A DNA stretch of 62,479 nucleotides. Origin: a virus. Position 1 is the stretch's first letter, and each line of letters begins with the position of its first letter. The notes below the pieces were generated by a model. That model was not told the origin of the DNA, made no database searches, and saw only the letters and a list, made by a program, of their open reading frames with translations. Position numbers and translations under genes: made by a program. The stretch covers positions 1-62,479 of IMG/VR virus record IMGVR_UViG_3300045257_000499. One strand, 5' to 3'. Below, piece after piece: positions 57,071 to 62,479 of this stretch.

Positions 57071-57343
57071 ATGGCAGAGCCTCTCCCGACGCCCGTCACC
57101 TGGACGGAGGTGCAGATCGTCTCCTCCGTCGCCGGCGTCGTTGTGCTCGTGGTGAGCGCGGTCGTGGGGTGGCTCTGGCGACAGCTGGGGTCGGTGAGGA
57201 AAGACCTCGCCGACCACCGCGTCGAGGTCGCTCGCGACTACGTCTCGAAGCTCGACATGGGACGGATCGAGAAGAACGTGCTCGACGCCATCGATGCCAT
57301 CGCTCGGCGCCTTGATTCGCTGCTCATGCGCAAGAACGACTAG
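57071..57343 (+). CDS. Single-pass membrane protein, spanin-like (90 aa)
   Basis: The ATG at 57071 follows the previous stop by 4 bases. One strong membrane helix (residues 16-35, VSSVAGVVVLVVSAVVGWLW; approximate), then a charged coiled-coil tail (LGSVRKDLADHRVEVARDYV). This fits an inner-membrane spanin component or a similar lysis factor. Confidence 0.65.
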   Translation: MAEPLPTPVTWTEVQIVSSVAGVVVLVVSAVVGWLWRQLGSVRKDLADHRVEVARDYVSKLDMGRIEKNVLDAIDAIARRLDSLLMRKND

Positions 57344-57442
57344 GAGTTCTGTCCCCACGTTATTTGTTGTGGATGCAGGGCGCGCGCGTGAGCTGCGCGC
57401 TGATAATGGCGGCAATCGCTGAGTCGCGCCAAGCGGCCAGCT

Positions 57443-57450
57443 CCCTACCA
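57443..57450 (+). promoter_or_regulatory. CCCTACCA leader motif
   Basis: Exact copy 13 bases before the ATG at 57464, followed by GTGAGG. Confidence 0.55.
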
Positions 57451-57463
57451 GTGAGGTCAACGG

Positions 57464-59362
57464 ATGCCCACGCCGCCCGTCTCTCGCCAGCAGGCGAGAG
57501 AAGCCGTCTCGTTCGTCAACAAGGCCCTTAAGCAGGGCTTCAAGCTGAAGGGCGCGCCGAGCGCGATCGAGGAGGCGGCGCGGACGTTCCGCGCCGAGAC
57601 CGGGGTCCCGCTCAACCGGCAAGCCTTTCGCCAGCGCGTTCAGGCGGCAGAGTTCCGCTACGGCATCCTCCCCAGGGCCACAAAAAAACAGACCGCGGAA
57701 CCAGCCGCGGCGACTCCATCGGCAGAGGACCACGCGCACGCGCGCGCGCGGTCCCTGTCCGAGGAGATCACGCGTCTGGTCACGCGCTCGCGTTACCCGC
57801 TTGTGAACCCCGACGCCATCCTCGTCGAGTCGTATCTGTCGCGGCGCTATGACCGCAATATCGGCAAGCACGTGGTGGTCGAGGGCACCCCTCGCACCTG
57901 GCTATCCGGCACGCTCCAGGTTGCGCCCGTCGCCAAGCCGAAGGGCCGCAAGTTCCTGTTCACTGGAGCGCAGAATGACGCGCCGATCCACGAAGCGTTC
58001 TGGGCAAACCTCCAAGCCTATGCCGCGCACATTGGCGCGGAGATCGTCGTCGGTCCCTGGACCTACGAGACGCAATGGTGGTCGGAGAACAACCCGACCT
58101 CGCGCGCTTACGACACCGCGTTGTCCGATCATCTGTGCTTTGGTCAGATGCCGGTCAGCGATCACTTCGTGTTCTGCGGGGAGATGAATACGCTGCCAAC
58201 GGCAGCGCGCCCCATCTCCGACCTCGTGACGTACTCGCGCGGCCGCTGGGCCGTGTTCCCTCACGCCAAGCTACAGCTCAAGAGCGTGCCGTCGACCGAT
58301 CCGCGGATTCAAGCGCATCAAGTCATGACGTCGGGCGCCGTCACGCGCCCCAAGGTGATCCCGCGCAAGGCGGGTGTGAAGTCGATCTTCCACCACATCA
58401 TCGGTGCCACCATCGTCGAGTTCGACCGTGACGGCGACATCTTTTGCCGGCAGATCAACGCTAACGACGCGGATGGCAGCTTCTACGACCTCGACGTCTT
58501 CGCGTCGAAGGGAAATGTGACCGCCGGTCACCGTGTGCGCTCCATCGTCACCGGCGACATCCACTGTGCCAAGCTGCGGCCGCGGAACACGATCGCGACG
58601 TTCGGCTACGATCCGCACACCGGCAAGATCGTTCGCGACGTGAGCCTTCTCGATACGCTACGGCCCGAGTTGGTGTTCCTGCACGACATCTTCGATATGC
58701 AGGCGCGCAACCACCATCACGTCGGCGACAACGCCTACTCGTACGAGCAGGCCGTGCGCAAAAAGGAGTCTGTGCTCGGCGAGATCGCCGGGGTGGCTGA
58801 TTTTCTGAAAGCCATCTCGCGGCCGTGGCTGCGCCCCATCGTGGTTGAGTCCAATCACGACCTGGCGCTGGAGCGCTACGTTCGTGAGGGTCGCTACCGC
58901 AACGACGGCGAGAACATCCGCATCGGGATTCAGCTGGAGGACGCCTACCTCGCCTACCGCGAACAGGTCGCGCACGCGCTCGACCGCTACGAGTCTCCGC
59001 CGACCTTCAGCGTACTCGAGCACGCCATCCGGAAGTTCTGGGGCGACGACATTGGCAATGTCGAGTGGGTGCACGACGGCCAGTCGTTCATCGTGGACGG
59101 CGTCGAGTGCGGTCATCACGGTTTCCGCGGCACCAACGGCGCGAAGGCAACCATCAACACGTTCGCTCGCATCGGCCGGAAGATCACGTTCGCCGACAAG
59201 CACACAGCCGAGATCATGGACGCCGCCTACTGTGTCGGCGCGATGGAACTCCAGCACGGTTACAACAAGGGGCCGTCGAGCTGGACGGTATCTGATTGCG
59301 TCCAATACCCCAACGGGAAGCGGACGCTCCTCACGATGCAGAACGGTAAGTGGCGGGGGTGA
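57464..59362 (+). CDS. Metallophosphoesterase-like phage protein resembling T5 A1 (632 aa)
   Basis: The N-terminal 70 residues hold a helix-turn-helix-like region (GAPSAIEEAARTFRAETGVP). The central/C-terminal part has metallophosphoesterase-type motifs: VTGDIHCAK (about 361-369), HDIFDM (about 407-412), ESNHDLALE (about 463-471, the GNHD-like box with Ser) and GHHGFRGTNG (about 545-554). The layout resembles the T5 pre-early protein A1 (implicated in host DNA degradation and DNA transfer), by memory of the family. It is in a separate late/early unit with its own leader. Nuclease activity is inferred. Confidence 0.7.
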   Translation: MPTPPVSRQQAREAVSFVNKALKQGFKLKGAPSAIEEAARTFRAETGVPLNRQAFRQRVQAAEFRYGILPRATKKQTAEPAAATPSAEDHAHARARSLSEEITRLVTRSRYPLVNPDAILVESYLSRRYDRNIGKHVVVEGTPRTWLSGTLQVAPVAKPKGRKFLFTGAQNDAPIHEAFWANLQAYAAHIGAEIVVGPWTYETQWWSENNPTSRAYDTALSDHLCFGQMPVSDHFVFCGEMNTLPTAARPISDLVTYSRGRWAVFPHAKLQLKSVPSTDPRIQAHQVMTSGAVTRPKVIPRKAGVKSIFHHIIGATIVEFDRDGDIFCRQINANDADGSFYDLDVFASKGNVTAGHRVRSIVTGDIHCAKLRPRNTIATFGYDPHTGKIVRDVSLLDTLRPELVFLHDIFDMQARNHHHVGDNAYSYEQAVRKKESVLGEIAGVADFLKAISRPWLRPIVVESNHDLALERYVREGRYRNDGENIRIGIQLEDAYLAYREQVAHALDRYESPPTFSVLEHAIRKFWGDDIGNVEWVHDGQSFIVDGVECGHHGFRGTNGAKATINTFARIGRKITFADKHTAEIMDAAYCVGAMELQHGYNKGPSSWTVSDCVQYPNGKRTLLTMQNGKWRG

Positions 59363-59365
59363 TTC

Positions 59366-59378
59366 CCTGTTGGCAACT
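59366..59378. promoter_or_regulatory. Operator-like site (CCTGTTGGCAACT) after the A1-like gene
   Basis: Identical to the site at 14075. Part of it also forms a GGCAACTC/GAGTTGCC hairpin (59372-59401), so it could be a terminator and a regulator site together. Confidence 0.45.
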
Positions 59379-59441
59379 CGGCCCGCAAGGGTTGAGTTGC
59401 CCCGGGTCTCTCCGCCATAGTCCGGACCAACAAAGAACGAT

Positions 59442-59449
59442 CCCTACCA
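59442..59449 (+). promoter_or_regulatory. CCCTACCA leader motif
   Basis: Exact copy 15 bases before the GTG at 59465. Confidence 0.55.
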
Positions 59450-59464
59450 GCGAGACGACGGAGC

Positions 59465-59875
59465 GTGCCTGTGAGGTTTTCGGTCGAGCTGTCCCAGCTC
59501 ACGGCTGGTGACGGGTTTTGGTACGTCGGCACTCCCTACACAAAATTCGAGGAAGGAATCGACGCGGCGGCCGAGGCTGCGTGTCGAGTCACCGGCGCTC
59601 TCATGAAAGAGGGCGTGGCGGTCTTTTCGCCTATCGCGCATTGTCATTGGATCGCGAAGTTTTCAGGCATCGATCCTCTCGACGTTGATCTCTGGCTCGA
59701 GCAGCAAAGCCCATTCATTGCGACCGCGCGCGGCTTGATTGTCGCGATGTTGCCGGGCTGGGACGGAAGTGACGGCGTGCGGCATGAGATCCGAAAGTTC
59801 GCTCAAGCCAGCAAGCCCATCGTCCACTTCGATCCCTTCTACGGTCAGCGAGTTCGTGGCCGCGTGGCTGGCTGA
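59465..59875 (+). CDS. DUF1937 protein (nucleoside 2-deoxyribosyltransferase-like) (136 aa)
   Basis: GTG start. FWYVGTPYTKFEEGIDAAAE, VAVFSPIAHCHWIAKFSGID and PGWDGSDGVRHEIRKFAQA follow the DUF1937 pattern, a relative of nucleoside deoxyribosyltransferases. In phages it likely trades bases between nucleosides or removes them. Its partner and exact substrate are unknown. The enzyme fits the nucleotide-metabolism theme with the Nudix and deaminase genes. Confidence 0.75.
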   Translation: MPVRFSVELSQLTAGDGFWYVGTPYTKFEEGIDAAAEAACRVTGALMKEGVAVFSPIAHCHWIAKFSGIDPLDVDLWLEQQSPFIATARGLIVAMLPGWDGSDGVRHEIRKFAQASKPIVHFDPFYGQRVRGRVAG

Positions 59876-60008
59876 GCACGATCACGATCCCATGAAGGCC
59901 CTTCACACGCTCGCCGCGGCGTACATCAGCGCCGAACAAGAAGCAGAGCGACTTAGCCGGCTGCTGACTGGCGGGTTCGCCCGCAAAGGTCCCTTGCCGG
60001 CCAACTGA
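59856..60008 (+). CDS. Hypothetical small protein (50 aa)
   Basis: GTG at 59856 (or ATG at 59892) inside the end of the DUF1937 gene. Helical (DPMKALHTLAAAYISAEQEA; ERLSRLLTGGFARKGPLPAN). Start uncertain; the longer frame to 59739 is not supported. Confidence 0.45.
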   Translation: MAAWLAEHDHDPMKALHTLAAAYISAEQEAERLSRLLTGGFARKGPLPAN

Positions 60009-60013
60009 CAGCG

Positions 60014-60061
60014 CGCCCCATCGCTTCGCGACTCGTACGCGGAGCGGTGGGGCGTTTTTTT
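60014..60061 (+). terminator. Strong intrinsic terminator
   Basis: A 12-bp stem CGCCCCATCGCT/AGCGGTGGGGCG (one G-T) followed by TTTTTTT. Clear rho-independent terminator. Confidence 0.88.
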
Positions 60062-60185
60062 GTTTCGTCGGCCGTGTGACGCGGCCAAAGGCTCTGGAGA
60101 GGTCTCACGACCTCGAAGGGGTGATGAGAAGGAGAACGGGCGTATCGTCACTGTACGGGCAAACGCGCGGCACAGCGCCCCCGAT

Positions 60186-60193
60186 CCCTACCA
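60186..60193 (+). promoter_or_regulatory. CCCTACCA leader motif
   Basis: Exact copy 15 bases before the ATG at 60209, followed by AAGAAGGA. Confidence 0.55.
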
Positions 60194-60208
60194 AGAAGGA
60201 ACCAACGG

Positions 60209-60799
60209 ATGCTCCGCAAAGCCATTGCGGCCGCGCTCGCGGTCGCCGCGGTGGTTGTCGTGGCAAACGTCAGCGCCGACTCGAGACCTCGCCATCATCA
60301 CCGGCATTGGAGGGTCTCTCAGCTGCACCGACACCACCACGTCCACCGACGTCACTATGTGCGTCGGCGGCACGTCCGCCGCTATGCAGCCGTCAATCCG
60401 GTGAACCCGCGAGGCGGGGTTTCCGAGATCTTCTCGGGCCTGCTTCAGGGCGGTGCACACGGCATGGAGTCGGTCATCAACATCGGACGGCAGACGCTCG
60501 GCGCCGGCGCCAGCCAGCTCGGTCTTCGCCGCACGCTGTGGTGCGCCGCCTGGGTCAACAAGATGCTGGCGCGCGTGGGGCTGCGTGGCACCGGCTCGGA
60601 TGCGGCGATCTCGTTTGCCCGCTGGGGCAAGCCGTCCGGCCCGGTGCGCGGTGCGATCATGGTGATGCCGCATCACGTCGGCGTGGTCACCGGCTCGTGC
60701 GGCCCGGGCAGCGTTCGTCTGCTCTCGGGCAACCACGGCCACCGCGTAGGCGAAGGCTGCTACTCGATCCGGCGCGCGGTCGCGTTCCGAAGCGCGTAA
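60209..60799 (+). CDS. Exported His/Arg-rich protein with peptidoglycan-hydrolase-like domain (196 aa)
   Basis: Signal peptide (residues 5-22, AIAAALAVAAVVVVANVSA), then a very His/Arg-rich stretch (RPRHHHRHWRVSQLHRHHHV), then a C-terminal domain. Its LWCAAWVNKMLARVGL with GTGSDAAISFARWGK follows the TIGR02594/NlpC-P60-like phage hydrolase pattern (catalytic Cys113 in WCAAW; His in GNHGHRVGEG). It may open peptidoglycan in the periplasm or protect the lysogen. Final gene of the phage-like block. Confidence 0.75.
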   Translation: MLRKAIAAALAVAAVVVVANVSADSRPRHHHRHWRVSQLHRHHHVHRRHYVRRRHVRRYAAVNPVNPRGGVSEIFSGLLQGGAHGMESVINIGRQTLGAGASQLGLRRTLWCAAWVNKMLARVGLRGTGSDAAISFARWGKPSGPVRGAIMVMPHHVGVVTGSCGPGSVRLLSGNHGHRVGEGCYSIRRAVAFRSA

Positions 60800-60824
60800 A
60801 ACATCGCCGAAGACGCTGCGCACC

Positions 60825-60929
60825 GTGGATTGCAACGTGTGGGTATGCCTCAAGTCCAAGGCGGGCAAGATGGTCGAGAACGTCGCCCAAGGCATGCCCG
60901 CGCGCTGGCGCCTCATTGCCCGCGAATAG
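60825..60929 (+). CDS. Possible 34-aa ORF
   Basis: A short frame with GTG at 60825 (no ribosome site seen) encodes VDCNVWVCLKSKAGKMVENV and ends LIARE. Its content (two Cys, SKAGKM) is protein-like, but the start is unsupported. Confidence 0.35.
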   Translation: MDCNVWVCLKSKAGKMVENVAQGMPARWRLIARE

Positions 60930-60957
60930 CGAATCACAGCCCTTTACCCGAAACCCG

Positions 60958-60990
60958 GGGAAAATCGTCCCTCAGGGGGACGATTTTCCC
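60958..60990. terminator. Strong bidirectional terminator at the phage/cargo boundary
   Basis: A perfect 14-bp stem (60958-60971 with 60977-60990, 5-base loop) flanked by A- and T-rich arms, so it can act in both directions. It separates the late phage genes from the DprA-like/phosphoribosyltransferase pair. Confidence 0.88.
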
Positions 60991-61007
60991 TTGGTTAGGC
61001 GCAATAT

Positions 61008-61811
61008 GTGGTATGTGACCATGGAACGATGGCTTATCGCCTGTCGTTGTCGCGGCGAGTCGGTGCCATGCTCATGACCCGTGCTCAGCCGGCACCCCGT
61101 CGAGGGGGTTACAACGCGCCGACGCATACGCGGTCGGTGCCCCTCTTGGATTTACTGGCATCGGTGAGGCGTGGCCCGTCGTGGGCCACCCATCAACTCG
61201 ACATCTTCAAGGGCGACGCTAGCGAACCTGAGGACGTGCGCCTGTTCTATGCTGGCGATATTGCGTTGGTCGCGCAGCCATGCGTTTCGATTGTCGGGAA
61301 GCGGATGGCGAGCCCTGAGGGCGAGCGGCGCGCGGATCGGCTTGCGCGCGAGCTGGTCCAGGCCGGCATCGTGGTTGTTTCCGGTCTGGCCAGGGGCATC
61401 GACGCGGCAGCGCAGCTAAGCGCCATCCAGAACAGCGGCCGGACCATCGGCGTGATTGGCACTCCGCTTTCCAAGGCGTATCCCCCAGAAAACGCCTTCC
61501 TTCAAGAGAATGTCTGGCGAGATCATCTTTTGATTTCGCCGTTCCCTGAAGGTGCCCGGGTCTATCGCTCAAATTTTCCCGAGCGCAACGGCATTATGGC
61601 CGCGATCTCCGACGCTACCGTGATCGTCGAGGCGGACGACAATTCTGGTACCCTTCACCAAGCCGTCGCATGCCAGAAATACGGGCGATGGCTGTTCATC
61701 CTCAAGAGCGTCGCGGACAACCAAGCGTGGCCAAAACGCTTCCTTCACATCAAAAATACTGTCATTCTAGAGCGAACGGGACAGATACTTGACGCGCTCA
61801 GAGACCGATGA
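61008..61811 (+). CDS. DprA-like protein, ShosA-type candidate antitoxin (267 aa)
   Basis: The DprA/Smf Rossmann core is at residues 92-135 (SIVGKRMASPEGERRADRLA; LVQAGIVVVSGLARGIDAAA), followed by GVIGTPLSKAYPPEN and later NGIMAAISDATVIVEADDNS. This family binds single-stranded DNA in transformation. Here there are no competence neighbours, and the gene overlaps a phosphoribosyltransferase gene by 4 bases, as in ShosTA. GTG at 61008 is used; ATG at 61029 or 61068 are alternatives. A role as antitoxin is inferred. Confidence 0.75.
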   Translation: MVCDHGTMAYRLSLSRRVGAMLMTRAQPAPRRGGYNAPTHTRSVPLLDLLASVRRGPSWATHQLDIFKGDASEPEDVRLFYAGDIALVAQPCVSIVGKRMASPEGERRADRLARELVQAGIVVVSGLARGIDAAAQLSAIQNSGRTIGVIGTPLSKAYPPENAFLQENVWRDHLLISPFPEGARVYRSNFPERNGIMAAISDATVIVEADDNSGTLHQAVACQKYGRWLFILKSVADNQAWPKRFLHIKNTVILERTGQILDALRDR

Positions 61812-62479
61812 AGGTCATTTCCTATTGCGGCTATTACCCCGAACGCCCGCACAACGAGATTGCGAGGCGGCCTGAGCCTTATTGGAACGCCTATTTTTAC
61901 GTCTGGGGCGTCAAGGTCGGATCGCATCGCCGGGACTTCTGGATTCAGAGGGAATCCGGCAACCGCATCAACATCACGAAGGCGAATTTCGCAACCGTGC
62001 GCAAAACGTTTGGGGCATGGGCCACGCGACAGATACCGACGCTTGCGGGTGACATAGCCGAGCCCGCGCTAATTCCCGTGCCATCGAAAGATGGCGTGGT
62101 CGGTGCAGATACCTACCGGTCGCTCAAGATGGTGGAAGAGGCTTTTGCCGGAACGGCTTATGAACATTGCGTCGTTGACGGCCTTCGCTGGACCGAAAAA
62201 TTGACGCAAGCGCACCTTGGCGGGTCGCGAAACCGGGCACGGCTTCTGCCGTTTCTGACAACCAATGCGGACGTTAAAGACGATCATGCGATCCTCGTTG
62301 ATGAGCTTTATTCGACTGGCGGCTCGTTACTCGCCTGCGCCGACAGAGTTGAAGCATCGGGCGCTACGGTTCTCGGCGCGATCTCATTGGGCAAGACTGT
62401 CTATGACTTCAACACACCCGCGTTCGGCACCACCGAGGTTGACTTGACCGCCGAGCTGGCAGACTGGCCACACGGTTAA
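61808..62479 (+). CDS. Phosphoribosyltransferase-like protein, ShosT-type candidate toxin (223 aa)
   Basis: The ATG overlaps the DprA-like stop (ATGA). Residues 160-175 (HAILVDELYSTGGSLL) match the PRPP-binding loop of type I phosphoribosyltransferases (acidic pair replaced by DE). The N-terminal part (SYCGYYPERPHNEIARRPEP; RRDFWIQRESGNRINITKAN) is of unknown fold. In ShosTA the phosphoribosyltransferase is the toxic partner, perhaps acting on nucleotides. The stop coincides with the last bases of the window, so nothing downstream is visible. Confidence 0.75.
   Translation: MKVISYCGYYPERPHNEIARRPEPYWNAYFYVWGVKVGSHRRDFWIQRESGNRINITKANFATVRKTFGAWATRQIPTLAGDIAEPALIPVPSKDGVVGADTYRSLKMVEEAFAGTAYEHCVVDGLRWTEKLTQAHLGGSRNRARLLPFLTTNADVKDDHAILVDELYSTGGSLLACADRVEASGATVLGAISLGKTVYDFNTPAFGTTEVDLTAELADWPHG

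Overview
The window looks like a nearly complete contractile-tailed (myovirus-type) temperate phage genome, or prophage, in a GC-rich host. The gene families (DUF4055 portal, P27-type small terminase, GH24-like endolysin) suggest an alphaproteobacterium, possibly of the Hyphomicrobiales. That is inference: no host marker gene is present. Bases 1-663 are the 3' end of a chromosomal proline iminopeptidase, so the left phage/host junction probably lies between about 664 and 709. The right junction is not visible. No integrase, transposase, repressor, polymerase, primase or helicase was recognised, so integration, lysogeny and replication functions are outside the window or not recognisable.

Layout. 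(1) 710-8382, leftward: about 22 small, mostly unknown genes in about ten short transcription units. The first gene of each unit carries a short leader motif CCCTACCA (or a one-base variant) just upstream of its ribosome binding site, often behind a stem-loop. Four leaders also share a longer promoter-like repeat. (2) 8383-8583: divergent control region. (3) 8584-19419, rightward: a fibre-like protein, an unusual tRNA-Glu, an adenine methyltransferase, a large putative DNA-modification protein, a second methyltransferase, a Nudix hydrolase, a dCMP-deaminase-like protein, a ParB-like protein and many small genes. (4) 19419-23612: small terminase, HTH protein, large terminase and portal. (5) 23733-34585: an 11-kb block between portal and scaffold holding tRNA-Ser, an initiator-like tRNA-Met, tRNA-Gly, a ParA-like ATPase, a fatty-acid-hydroxylase-like membrane protein, a secreted trypsin-like protease and several virion or adhesin-like proteins. 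(6) 34924-54082 and on to 55087: scaffold, capsid, Mu/P2-type head completion, baseplate V/W/J/I, fibres, sheath, tube, E/E' tail chaperone pair with a probable -1 frameshift, tape measure, U, X and D. (7) 55084-60799: endolysin, holin-like and lipoprotein lysis genes, a T5-A1-like metallophosphoesterase, a DUF1937 protein and a secreted hydrolase-like protein. (8) After a strong bidirectional terminator at 60958-60990, a coupled DprA-like plus phosphoribosyltransferase pair (61008-62479) resembles the ShosTA toxin-antitoxin/anti-phage module and is likely cargo.

How it works together: the leftward small genes are probably early or host-takeover functions. The rightward early block modifies DNA and manages nucleotides. 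The late block builds a P2/Mu-like contractile tail on a head packaged by a TerS/TerL/DUF4055 portal system. The most unusual signals are regulatory: at least 18 copies of the CCCTACC leader motif at gene starts on both strands, four long leader repeats, six copies of a GTTGNCAAC-type palindrome, and phage tRNAs with atypical features.
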